Shown in pieces: positions 24,471 to 34,615 of a stretch of 64,000 nucleotides of DNA. Origin of the DNA: Larix kaempferi (Eukaryota; Streptophyta; Pinopsida; Pinales; Pinaceae); assembly GCA_027924585.1 (NCBI GenBank), contig BSBM01000092.1:7310001-7374000 (forward strand), given 5' to 3'. The translations under genes and the position numbers were made by a program. The stretch's first letter is position 1. Each line of letters opens with the position of its first letter. Below the pieces are notes generated by a model, which saw only the letters and a program-made list of their open reading frames with translations, was not told where the DNA came from and did no database searches.

Positions 24471-24618
24471 ACTTTTAGTTCTTGCAGTTGTTCGGGATCG
24501 TTGTTCCGGGCTTCCGTTTGTTTCTTCTCTTGTCTCCACACCCAGGAAAACCATTCATGACTCATGATGTCCATCGGCCATACGATGAGCTCCTGCCCTC
24601 GCACATCAGGGGGCAATC

Positions 24619-25344
24619 TGTTAACACCCAAAAAGTGTTCACTACCTCATCTACCACATTATATGGCTCATTTGTCCATTTTCTTACCATATTTCCCTTA
24701 AAATCCCAAAAAATCCAACTAAAAAGCCTCCAAAAGGCCACAAAACCCTTAAAATAACCTCAAAAAGGTTAAAAAACCCATTTTTCCTCCAAAAATATCC
24801 AAAAATCCTGTAAAAATACCAAAAGCCCCCTAAAAAGGGAAGAAAAATATAAAATAATGAGGAAAAGGAGGAAAAAACCCTATACATCTGCCCAAAACCA
24901 TGTGTTTCCCAAAACCATGGGTCAGCACTCCACCACCAAAAAACTATAAATAGGTGATGGAGATCCCTTATTCCATATCCAAAATCATAAGCACCCTTAC
25001 TCTGCCAAAATCTCTCTTGAAACCCTAGTTCACCATTGAACTACTTTCACCTTGAGAGCCACTTTTGGCCCATTCCCACCATTGGAGAAAGAGAAGGAGC
25101 ACATTGGAGCTTGGAGCAACCCTCTTGGACATTGCAAAGAGCTTCATCAACCTTCACATTGAAGGTAATATCAATACAAAAAGCCATTCTTTATATCTTT
25201 TGTTTATGTTTCATGCACAATGTTTAAAGTAGTTTATATCTTTGTTTTAGCTTAATAATTTACATTTACTGAACTGCTACTAAGGAGTCCATTCTCCTTA
25301 GTAGGTGCTCATTCGCACAAGCTAGGGGTAAAACCCTAGCTACA
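24619..25344 (+). repeat. G1 3' LTR
   Basis: Same length as the 5' LTR (726 bp) and about 98% identical by eye. TATAAATA is at 24945-24952. It abuts the AAAGC target duplicate at 25345. Confidence 0.95.
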
Positions 25345-26139
25345 AAAGCCACGATTGCAATAAGTACATTTAGATTTTTGGTTACCTTCTTTGCCCTTTT
25401 GCTTGAACTTCGAACTGGATGGTGCATCCATTTGTTTGCCTTTCTCTTTTTGCTTGTGAGGCTCGAATTTGGGCTTCTCCTTCTTTTGCTTTCCTTTACC
25501 ATTCGAGATCTTGGGTCCTTGAACATATAGGGCTGAATCTTTGGAGCTTATGGACCCCATTTGAATCAACTTGTCATGCTCTTTTGTGATGGACTCAATG
25601 AAGGCATTCAAGGTAGGCATCTTCCAATTCGGGGTAGTTAGCCGACCGGAATGGAAAGTAGAGACAAATACCGAATAATCTTTCCCAAGCTTGCTTAGAA
25701 TGGAGAGGATCAATTGTTTATCCTCTTTGATAACTCCACTGTTCTTCAATTGCAAGTTCAAGTTCTAGAATTTTGTGAAGAATTCATTAATGGTCTCAAA
25801 ATTCTCAGGACTAAGGGCAATCAATTCATTCTCTAATTGAAAAGCCCTAAGCTCGTCCTGCTTGCCAAATAGTGTTTCAAGTTGCTCCCATATGGATTTT
25901 GGAGTCTTCAATCCGCTGAGATGGAAGTGAAGATCTTTGGAGATGGAGAGACAAAGAAGACCATAAGCTTCATCAAGCTTGTTGTAGTGTTTGGTTCTAT
26001 CTGACATATTGCTTGGCTCCAATTCAAGAACAATAGTGACTCGGTAGTAACCTTTTGAACGTAATATGATCTCCATATCATCTTTCCAATCAAAATAATT
26101 GAATGGGGTGAGGATAGGCTTTGAAGAAGAGTATTCCAT
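25345..26139 (-). pseudogene. C1 gag
   Basis: The minus-strand ATG at 26139 opens a copia gag of the UBN2/DUF4219 type. F-D-W-K-D-D-M lies near the start, then G-L-K-T-P-K-S-I-W-E-Q-L-E-x-L-F-G. A TAG at 25765 interrupts it. The C-terminal part is Lys/Gln-rich and leads into a zinc knuckle whose first two cysteines lie at about 25352-25365. The His and last Cys are on the far side of the nested G1, at about 11745-11766. Gag builds the particle and packages element RNA. The frame is the same on both sides of the insertion. Confidence 0.88.
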
Positions 26140-26529
26140 TGCTAGGAGCGAGTCAAACGGATGTAGAAGGAGCTTGCATGCACAATGTAGCGAATGCAAT
26201 TGCTGTAGAGGAGCTTGCATGCACAATGTAGCGAATGCAATTGATGGAGACAATAAACCAAGAACAATAAGGTCGAACAATCCACCCTTTTAGAGTTGCA
26301 TCACACCTGGGATTGGAGATCAAACAATGTTGAATGGGTCCAATGTATCAGATCCAGGAATTATGTGGAAACTCAAGCTTCTGGAGTGGTATTGGAATTA
26401 TTTTCAAGCTTTGCATGCACAGGAGCGAATGCCCTTGAGATATCTCATGCCAAAACTTTTTGCAATTTGAGCAATTTAGTCAAATCTTCTTGTAAAAACA
26501 CTTGTAGAAAAGAGATCTTGTCCCTACAA
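26140..26529 (-). other. C1 untranslated leader
   Basis: The leader between the primer site and gag contains an exact-looking direct duplication with a 41-bp period (units start at 26169 and 26210, both with GGAGCTTGCATGCACAATG). Confidence 0.6.
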
Positions 26530-26543
26530 TGGCTCTGATACCA
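26530..26543 (-). other. C1 primer binding site, initiator Met-tRNA
   Basis: The element strand reads TGGTATCAGAGCCA directly after the 5' LTR. This complements the 3' end of plant initiator methionine tRNA, the standard copia primer. Confidence 0.93.
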
Positions 26544-27279
26544 TGTAAAATTAGTCACAGCATATCTAATGAACAAGTAAATCAATCACAACAGATGAAC
26601 ATAGAAAATATGGTGCAAAACTGTGCAAAACATGCAGTAGTGCTCAAATATCCCAATAAGGGTGAATGATTATAATATAAACTGTCTCAATGACTAAGCA
26701 ATTCGAATTGCCTAAGTAGGTCATTCGAATCACTGAATGGAGTAGCTTGACTCCAACTAGGAGTCCTCATCATCAATCAGTAGTGGTCATCAATGCACAA
26801 TAACCAGTCATCCAGGTTTCAATCTTAGTCTAACTGAGTATAACAAGTGTAACTGAAGTGTGTAGCACTGATTAAGGGAAGGAGGCTCAGTGGAGGGCAC
26901 ATGGGAGGATAACTGAAGTCAGAACAAGTCATCTAGTCAATCTGGAGGTCCAACGGAAGTGAAACAGTCAATCGGGAGTGAAACTAGCCTCAAATCAAGG
27001 AGAATCGGAGCTAACTGAGTGTAACTGGAGTGGAACTGCAGTGGTAGGTGAACAAGTGCGCCCTTCTCTGGTAGTAGGTGAGAAGTGGGTGCCTTTCAGC
27101 CTAGGAGGGATAAAACTCTGAAGTAAGTGGCTCCCGGGTGCTAGAATAAGGTGGCTAAGGTGCTGGAGGCATCAACCTAGTGACTGGGATGCATGCAAAG
27201 TGCATGCAAACCCTAGAATTTGCATGCAAACCCTAATTGCATGCAAGATCCTGAAAAAGATGATGTGGATATCCGAACA
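26544..27279 (-). repeat. C1 5' LTR (736 bp)
   Basis: It pairs with 7557-8302 and lies next to the primer site, so it drives the element leftward. A 10-bp unit (GTGCATGCAA) present in the other LTR is missing here. Confidence 0.95.
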
Positions 27280-27978
27280 ATCTATAATGACTCATCTACC
27301 AGGGAAAATGATTTGTTGTGTGAACTTTATCAGTTTAAATTCTTTCTAGAACATGAATTGGAATGGAATCCCAATCTTATAGTAGGAGACATTCAGTTAC
27401 GAGCCTTTTCATCTTTTATTCAGAATCAAATTAAGTGGGAAATAGGGATGAAATTCTTGTATAAGTTGGAATTATAGTCTGAACTTCACGTTAGAGGAGA
27501 GCATCTAGATGCTGAAGTGGCCTTTTCTAGTCATAGTGAATTCCTTAGGGATCCTATGAGGGTGAAAGAATTTAGAATGAATTAGAGATCAACGTTACAG
27601 AGTTTTGAAGAACTTAGATCTTGTGGGACTTTGGCCTCTTTGCAGGCCTCAGAGACCCGTTGGAATTTGCTTCCTCTCGTACTCCAACAACGGGATCCCA
27701 TGGGATACCCCTTTTTCTAGGTTGCCTTTTCAAGAACAAGTTTGTATGTGAATTCTCTACGAAGAACTGGTACTCAATGGCTTGGGTTAAGGTTCCATTT
27801 CCTTTTGCTCTGGTGCAACAAAACTGAGTATAGTGTTGCTGGGCAGTGGTATGATTTTGTAGAGAACTCTTCATGGATGGAAGTGGATCGTCATTTAGGC
27901 TTTCGGGAAAGAAATGGAGTAAGTCACCAATCTTACAGTTGGACCGAGCTACATCAGAATTTACTACGGGTGGAATAA
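27280..27978 (+). pseudogene. 3' part of the relict ORF interrupted by C1
   Basis: After the ATCTA duplicate, the reading frame of 5719-7556 continues without a shift. The codon split by the insertion is restored when one copy of ATCTA is counted. It has stops at 27475, 27583 and 27718 (all TAG) and ends near 27976. The segment includes an acidic, aromatic-rich stretch (E-L-Y-Q-F-K-F-F-L-E-H-E-L-E-W) and a Trp/Arg-rich C-terminus. No family is recognised for this end. The continuous frame across a 19.7-kb insertion shows the ORF existed before C1 arrived. Confidence 0.7.
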
Positions 27979-28800
27979 GTTGCATAGGGACATGCAACAA
28001 ACTTCCTTCTAGGGCAGATGCTTGGTGCTTGAATTGTTACCCAAAGGGTAGGTTTTCACTTGGATCTCCATTGTGTTGTTACTTGATAATATACCAGAGG
28101 ATGTTAAAAAACTATAATTGTTTTGTCAGGATTTCAGGTTTATTCAATGCACAATAGTGGAAATGTCCATTTTGTTTATCTAGACTCTAAAGTGTGATAT
28201 TTCAAATCTAATGATTTTCCCAAATATGTCTTTTTATGTTTATGTGAATTTGAACTTGTTCAAAAGAAGTGTATAAATTTTTCCTTAGAAACTTACTAAA
28301 TCCCATAATATGATATTTTATAGTGATTTTAGGAAAAACTTCAACCTTTTATTTCATGTAAATGAATGAACTGAACTATACTTGTTTTGTTACAAGTAGT
28401 TATAGAAGGGCCATGTTCACATGAAACTATAGCATTGATTGCGAGGTAATTAGTCCTGCAACCTCTTACAGGTCCATTTTTTTGCATAAACCTGAATTAA
28501 TGCTGAAAAGGTTATAGTTGCAGTCACTGCCCTTTTTAATTTTGATATGATTGGCAGACAATTAGTATGATTATCCTTTTGATCAATGTGTTGCATATTC
28601 CTCTTGCCTCCTGGGTGATTGTACAATGTATTTAAGGCATATCCATATTCATTATCATGTGGACTATCCTGTATCCATCTCTGGAGATGTTTTCACATCT
28701 AGGAATTTTGTTTGTGTATTTTGACTACGTTTCATGTTAGTCTGGTTCTCTTTGGTGTTTAGGGATGTATCCACACCATGGTTCCATACACTATTGTATT
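27979..28800. other. Noncoding DNA with pieces repeated downstream
   Basis: 28039-28175 reappears at 30735-30870, and a piece at about 28320-28395 reappears at about 34393-34465. No gene seen. Confidence 0.6.
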
Positions 28801-29385
28801 CCGTGACTTTATCTCTAATATTTTTATGTCCCTATAGGAAATATAGCGATTGCAGGGACACAATTATATGTCTGTTCAAGATTTCTCTTAAGGCACACCC
28901 AATGTTCGACATTAGAAATAAAATTTTGGTTTTTTTCCATTATTTAAATAATTTTTTTTTGTGTTTTTATTGGCTTTGCACTGATGATTTATTCAATAAA
29001 TATAAGCTCAGGGGACTCTTTTGATAGGTGTCCAAGTAGACATCAATGGCCATTGAATTCTAATGCACTGATAACCACCGCCACCCAGAGATCCGTAACT
29101 TTCATTGATCTTAGATTTTATGGGTTTTGGGAACCCTCATTTGGTTTCATTTCACATTTTTTCTAAGGCATGATAGGGCTCATCACTGCATCTGTATTGC
29201 CATGAATATGGCTTGGTTTAAACACAAGTAATAATAGAAAAAATCAGTAAGTTACATTGTGTTTCGTTGATTTAGTTCATCGAATCATGTTTTAAGCAGA
29301 ATCTATACATGTTTGTGGATATCATGATTGTTTTTAGTTGCTTTCCCATGGGATCTGATGACTGTCTTGTTTAGTGTTTTTAGAC
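28801..29385 (+). repeat. Duplicated block X (partner at 33577-34119)
   Basis: Starting at a TTTATCTCTAATATTTTTATG-like string and ending near TTTAGTGTTTTTAGAC, this block matches 33577-34119 with small indels and scattered substitutions. The ORFs inside it are not conserved as proteins. Confidence 0.85.
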
Positions 29386-29403
29386 AGATTAATAGCATAT
29401 ATC

Positions 29404-29609
29404 TACAGGCTTGGCCTAAGCCTGTAAGTTGAGTTGTTGTTTATAATTACATATGCACAAATGGAAATCGGACACATGGGTCTTATTTGGAATCGTGTCA
29501 CCTAGCCCATCCTCCTGTTGGTTGCTCCATTTTCATTATGATGTAGATTTTCCTTGAGCAAGCTTGAACTCAAGCAACCTATTGTCAATACTTTTGTATA
29601 TCCACATGC
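29404..29609 (+). repeat. Hairpin-ended short repeat, copy A
   Basis: It starts with arms TACAGGCTT and AAGCCTGTA around GGCCT. About 180 bp shared with copy B follow, including CACATGGGTCTTATTTGG and ending TATCCACATGC. Confidence 0.85.
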
Positions 29610-30205
29610 AGCTAATTCTTCACTGTTTATGGAATTACTAGAACATTCCCAATTAGCTTCAAAGCCTTGAAACCTACCTTTGAACAGTTATCAAATGCAT
29701 TCACAAATTATTGTGCCAAAAAAACTGCTTTAGACAATTCTTCAATTCTGCTCTTAGGTTTGTAGAGTTCCTATAGAGATCATCCTCCTGTTCTCATAAC
29801 TCTCTAGACTGCTTACTTTCATCAGCTGTAGGTTATTCTTTCCTTTTCCTTCGTTCGGAGATAGATGTTCTTCTCAGGACATTTAAAAGGTGTCTTATTG
29901 ATGATTGATACAAAAAACTAAGTCATACAATAAGATACCAAAGACAAGTGAAGATATTTATGTCAATCATATCAAAGGCTGGAGGAAGCCATTTACAACT
30001 TCATCCCTGCCTATTTTCCTTCTGTTAATGTTAGCAATCCGATCCTAGGACTTGTTTCTTAGCGACCACCATATACCTTTGAGTCCATCCTCTAACAATG
30101 AACTCAAGGTGTACCTAAGGTCTTTTAGAGACCTTAAATGCAAGGGGCTTCAAATGCCCTCATTGGATGGTGTACTATATCCTATTAGTATCAACTAGGC
30201 AAGAG
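29610..30205. other. Intergenic, upstream of kelch fragment
   Basis: No coding segment can be supported. Some of this may be degraded intron of the kelch-type gene that follows. Confidence 0.35.
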
Positions 30206-30587
30206 CTAGGTACAAGAGATATCCATAGTGCCATTCTCTTAGATCACAATATCATAGTGTTTGGGGGAACAAACGGGTCTAATAAGATAAATGATCTGCA
30301 CATTTTAGACTTGTAGACCAAGGAATGGAGACATGCTTGCATTCAAGGAACTCCACCATCCCCACGAGAGAGGGGGAGGAAATTACTTGATTGATGTTCA
30401 TATTTTGGACCTGAAGCTAATGAAATGGATTTCCCTTGATGTGAATGGGATCTTATTGCTCCCAGAGATAGCCACACTACAATTGCTATTGAAAACATGC
30501 TTGTGGTATAAGGTGGATATTCTGGATACCATTACTTAGGAGAAGTTGATGTTTTTGATCTTGAAACCTTAACTTGGTCTAGAGTAC
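30206..30587 (+). pseudogene. Kelch-repeat protein gene fragment
   Basis: Translation across frames gives about two and a half kelch blades. The first has H-S-A-I-L-L then I-I-V-F-G-G-T-N-G, N-D-L-H-I-L-D-L and T-K-E-W. The next has P-P-S-P-R-E-R-G-G, then D-V-H-I-L-D-L-x-x-x-K-W. A third begins S-H-T-T-I-A-I and has G-G-Y-S-G-Y, D-V-F-D-L-E-T-L-T-W. The paired glycines and spaced Trp are the kelch signature of a beta-propeller used in protein binding. Frameshifts, a TAG in place of a codon before the first K-E-W and a TAA at the Tyr before G-G-Y show it is dead. It is too short to assign the parent gene. Confidence 0.75.
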
Positions 30588-32855
30588 AAATCTTGAAACT
30601 TTAACATCTTGCAAATTTTGGCCCAATCTCTTGAAATTAAATTCACCCACCCTAGTACAAAGCTAGGTTGAATAACACCCTGCCATGGAATATCATCTTG
30701 TGGTTTTTTTTTTTTTTTTTTTTTTTTCTGTTCCCCAAAGGGTAGGTTTTCTCTTGGATCTCCATTGTGTTGTTACTTGAAAATATACCAAAGGATGTTA
30801 AAAAAATGTAATTGGTTTGTCAGGATTTCAAGTTTATTCAATGCACAATAGTGGAAATATGCATTTTGTTAACCTATCTCTGTGAAGCTAGTTATTTTTA
30901 TTAGACATGGCTTTTGCGAGAGGGAGCTATTGTTGGCAATATGGCAGTGTAGGTTGTCATTGATGGCAACTAGTTGAATATAGAGCCACAAGCAGGAATG
31001 ATGACAAGCAATGTGAAAAGAGCAAATGACAATGGCAGCAAACATAGTAGATGGTTATGGCCGAGACAATGAAAGAAGAGCATAATAAAGAGAGAGGGAA
31101 ATAGAATGTCTACTTGTCTACTTGTCCAATGCATTATGAAGAGAGGGAAATGCATAGGAAGAAATGACAGAGCATTATGATGATGGAAATCTAACTGGAA
31201 TCGATGGTCTTCCATTCCAAGAGAAGGATTTTGATACTGATGTAAACTACTTCTATTGATGTGGCTGATCAGATAAACAAACTTGTCATGGTTACAGGAG
31301 ATGCAGAAACCTGTAGAAAGAATTTGGCAGAAGCATGTAAAAAGGATTTGGCAGAAACATGTGACAAGGATTCTGGTCCTGCATTTACATTGCTTGTTGA
31401 TGCTAATGATTCTCTGAATATTACAAACCAAGAGGATGAAAGTTGTTCTCTATCAATCATGGACAAACAATTGCAAATACACACTTCTCGCAATATAGAT
31501 ATAGAAGGGAAAAATACTTCTATAGAAGAAGGTGCACTGCAATCTCATATCAATCCTATTAATGAAACCCAAAAATCCAGTGAAGAGCAAACATGTAAAG
31601 ATAGTCTCTGCATTCGATGGACCAGTGAACAGATGCCAAACCTCCAGCAACTTGCTTGTTTTAGACGAAGAAGTTGTAGACATTGGAGGAGATCGAGGAG
31701 AAAGGAGCGATAAGAAGCCTAAGCCGTGTTTACAGAAGCTCGAGAAGCATACATGGTACTACGCAGCAGATAGGTTATTTCTGCAAATTGGAAAGGTTTA
31801 AAGTAACCGTTGGAAGCTCTTGAAGGAAGGAGGTTGGTTAAATGTCTGATCGAAGCCAAAAGAACATACCCTGCAGCAAGAAACAACAAGGAAATGTGTC
31901 TGGGAAGATTTTCGAGGGTAAAGGATCGTGGACTATCCGATCACGATGATCGACAGTGGAGATCACGTTTGGCATTGAGGTTTAAACCACATTGGTTGTG
32001 TGGATGAGTATTTTATGTGTTTATAACGGCATGCTTCACTAATGTTCATTGACGCGTAGTGCAAAGATAGTGTGGGAGCTTTGGGTGATTGGTTCTCCAT
32101 GAGAAGAACAATAGCCTGGAGCTCGGGACGCCTATGTGGCCCCCTATCTTTTGCTACACATGGCATCTCTGTTCCACGTGGATGATGATATGACAACATT
32201 GAGATGTTGCAGACGTAGCAGTGATGTGTTTTAGATGTGGCAGTAAGTATCAATGATGGAAAGTGTTACTTCGCAGCCAGATTCATGAGCGAAGTTTTGG
32301 TGGACTGCCAAAAAGACAACGAAGCTCTAAAAGCGTTCGATGTGTTTAAACAATAGCCTATCAGAAGTTTTAGCAGTACGCTAATATATTTGGTAAACAG
32401 CCAAAGGCTATCATAAGTTTTAGTATAAAGCTTTAAGCTATAGTGTAAAACTTTGTTAGCAAAGTTTAAACAAATAGAGAAAAGACTAAGTATGGTTATG
32501 ACTAAAACTAGTTTAACTGATCTACTTGTTAGTTAATAATCTTTTTGCATATTAAGAGTTTTAATGAAAGATGTGTGAAGTCTATGAGGAGACACATTGT
32601 TTCATGAAGAGGTGTGAGGAAAGTGTATAAGTATGGAGATATCATATGAAGAAGAAGTGTGACTGCGGTTGATACATTGAAGATCGAGAACAAACCAAAG
32701 AGAGCAGCAGTCCAAGAAGTAAATGCAAAATTAATAAGGGTGGCAGGGTGTTGCTAGGGCAGGTTGGTGCCTACAAAGGGGGGTAGGTGCTCCCTGTCAG
32801 TTGTAGCTGACTAAATAGGGGGTTGTAGCCTCCTACCAGTTAGTTAACGTATATA
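30588..32855. other. Intergenic with repeat piece and T24 tract
   Basis: 24 T residues lie at 30704-30727, directly before a copy (30735-30870) of the 28039-28175 block. The frame at 31261-31713 is open, but I recognise nothing in it. Nothing else is supported. Confidence 0.45.
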
Positions 32856-33061
32856 TACAGGCTTGGCCTAAGACTGCAAGTTGAGTTGTTGTTTATAATT
32901 ACATATGCACAAATGGAAATTGGACACATGGGTCTTATTTGGAATTGTGTCACCTAGCCCATCCTCCTATTGGTTGCTCCGAGTTCATTCTGATGTATAT
33001 TATCCTTGAGAAAGCTTGAACTCAAGTAGCCTATTGTCAATACTTTTGTATATCCACATGC
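32856..33061 (+). repeat. Hairpin-ended short repeat, copy B
   Basis: Same order as copy A: hairpin (one arm mutated), ACATGGGTCTTATTTGG block, and the end TATCCACATGC. Confidence 0.85.
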
Positions 33062-33576
33062 TTAATATGCCTGCAAGAGGGCTAAGGAGAATGCCCATAG
33101 ATCTATTTGGGTGTTGTTGTAGGTGTGTTATGTGTCTTGGGGATGAACAAATAGATGAAAAGCTACAACAACTAAATGTCTATGGGCCTACCTTTCACTT
33201 GGAGTACATTGATAGGTTCCTTGCAAACAATACCACATGTCCACTTTGTCTCATTATTTCTATTCCGTTGAACATAGAAAATTATCTCATTGCAAGTAAC
33301 ATGGAACTAACTCCTCCATTTATGGAACTAACTCCTAACTCCTAAAGTTCTTAAGTAACATGGATGCACAACAGAGTGGAATTCCTTCTATTTAGGTTCC
33401 TGTTCTAGGTCTTGTACTTATCCTTACGCCTTTGAAAGTAATGGCATACAAGTAGGGAATACCAACATGAGAAGGGAACCCATGATTTAACCTTGCATCC
33501 ACCTCACTAGTGAACCAACAAACTATTGCAGTGAACTAAACTAGATAAGAAAACTATGTACTGAAGAAATATAGTG

Positions 33577-34119
33577 AACCATGGCTTTATCTTTGATATT
33601 TTTATGTCCCTATGGGAAATATAGCGATTGCAGGGACACAATTATATGTCTGTTCAAGATTTCTCGTAAGGCACACCCAATGTTCGACATTAGAAATAAA
33701 ATTTTGGATTTTTTCCATTGTTTTCATTGGCTTTTCACTGATGATGTATTCAATAAATATAAGCTCAGGGGACTCTTCTGATAGGTGTCCAATCAGTGGC
33801 CATTGAATTCTAATGCACTTATATCCACCGCCACCCAGATATCCACCACTTTCATTGATCTTAGATTTTATGGGTTTTGGGAACCCTCATTTGGTTTCAT
33901 TTCACATTTTTTCGAAGGCATGATAGGGTTCATCACTACATCTGTATTGGTTTAAACACAGGTAACAATAGAAAAAATCAGTAAGTTACATTGTGTTTCG
34001 TTGATTTAGTTCATCGAATCATGTTTTAAGCAGAATCTATACATGTTTGTGGATATCATGATTGTTGTTAGTTGCTTTCCCATGGGATCCGATGATTGTC
34101 GAGTTTAGTGTTTTTAGAC
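33577..34119 (+). repeat. Duplicated block Y (partner at 28801-29385)
   Basis: Direct repeat of block X about 4.8 kb away. Several small deletions account for its shorter length. Confidence 0.85.
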
Positions 34120-34475
34120 CAACATTTATATGTAAATGGATAAGCCCAAGATATATTTTGATGCATATAGGATTTCGTATGTGGGATGTGGGTATCTTCA
34201 TGATAAGTTTTCAATTTTTTTTGCTTGGTTTTGAAGGTGTATTCGTTGGGATAAAAATTAGAAATGTGTGAATGCAATTTTGATGTTTTCATATTTGGGT
34301 TTTAAATTTATTTATAATTTTTAGATATTATTATGGGTTTAACAAGATGACCATCTAGTTGTGGGGATTATAGGGGTGTTGAGGAGGATTTTTATGGTGA
34401 TTTTAGGAAAAACTTCGACCTTTTATTTCATGTAAATGCACTAACTGAACTATACTTGTTTTGTCCATGCTTGTC

Positions 34476-34605
34476 TACAGGCTTGGCCTAAGCCTGTAAG
34501 TTGAGTTGTTGTTTATAATTACATATCCACAAATGGAAATCAAACACATGGGTCTTATTTGGAATCCTGTCACCTAACCCATCCTCCTATTGTTTACTTT
34601 GAGTT
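34476..34605 (+). repeat. Hairpin-ended short repeat, copy C
   Basis: Intact hairpin arms as in copy A, followed by about 105 bp of the shared body. The match fades after the CCTCCTATTG string. Confidence 0.8.
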
Positions 34606-34615
34606 CACATTCTTC

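Larger units (their letters stand above)
22601..24618 (+). other. G1 3' noncoding region
   Basis: Two kilobases without a persuasive frame on either strand. It holds two further tandem duplications (23078-23277 and 24233-24470) and ends in the purine-rich ATCAGGGGGCAATC just before the LTR, the likely polypurine tract. Confidence 0.6.
11767..25344 (+). mobile_element. Ty3/gypsy LTR retrotransposon G1 (Tat-like, integrase-less) nested in C1
   Basis: LTRs of 726 bp at 11767-12492 and 24619-25344 start TGTTAACACCC and end CTAGCTACA. The target duplication AAAGC is at 11762-11766 and 25345-25349. The LTRs differ at about 11-12 positions by eye, so G1 is younger than its host C1. The order is LTR, primer site, long GC-repeat leader, gag-protease, RT-RNase H, a noncoding stretch, an antisense ORF, about 3 kb of repeat-rich noncoding DNA, then LTR. 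The antisense gene and the degenerate RNase H start fit the Tat group. No integrase frame was found on either strand, so it needed a helper or has lost it. Confidence 0.93.
7557..27279 (-). mobile_element. Ty1/copia LTR retrotransposon C1, minus strand, containing G1
   Basis: The element is bounded by LTRs at 7557-8302 and 26544-27279, each starting TGTAAAATTAG and ending CCGAACA on the plus strand. The 5-bp duplication ATCTA flanks it at 7552-7556 and 27280-27284. On the minus strand the order is LTR, initiator-Met primer site, gag, protease, integrase, RT, RNase H, polypurine tract, LTR. Integrase before RT is the copia order. By eye the LTRs differ at about 28-30 of some 736 positions plus one 10-bp indel, so the insertion is not recent. 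Without the nested G1 (13,578 bp plus the 5-bp duplication) the element is about 6.1 kb. Stops and a frameshift make it non-autonomous. Confidence 0.95.

Noticed and set aside
31261-31713. Plus-strand ORF of 150 codons (acidic, Cys/Lys repeats near the start).
   Set aside because: No domain recognised. The coding-like signal seems to shift frame near 31600, and I cannot separate a decayed exon from chance.
33016-33345. Cys-rich ORF that might be a RING or zinc finger.
   Set aside because: Cysteine spacing does not fit a known finger, and its start overlaps the hairpin repeat copy B.
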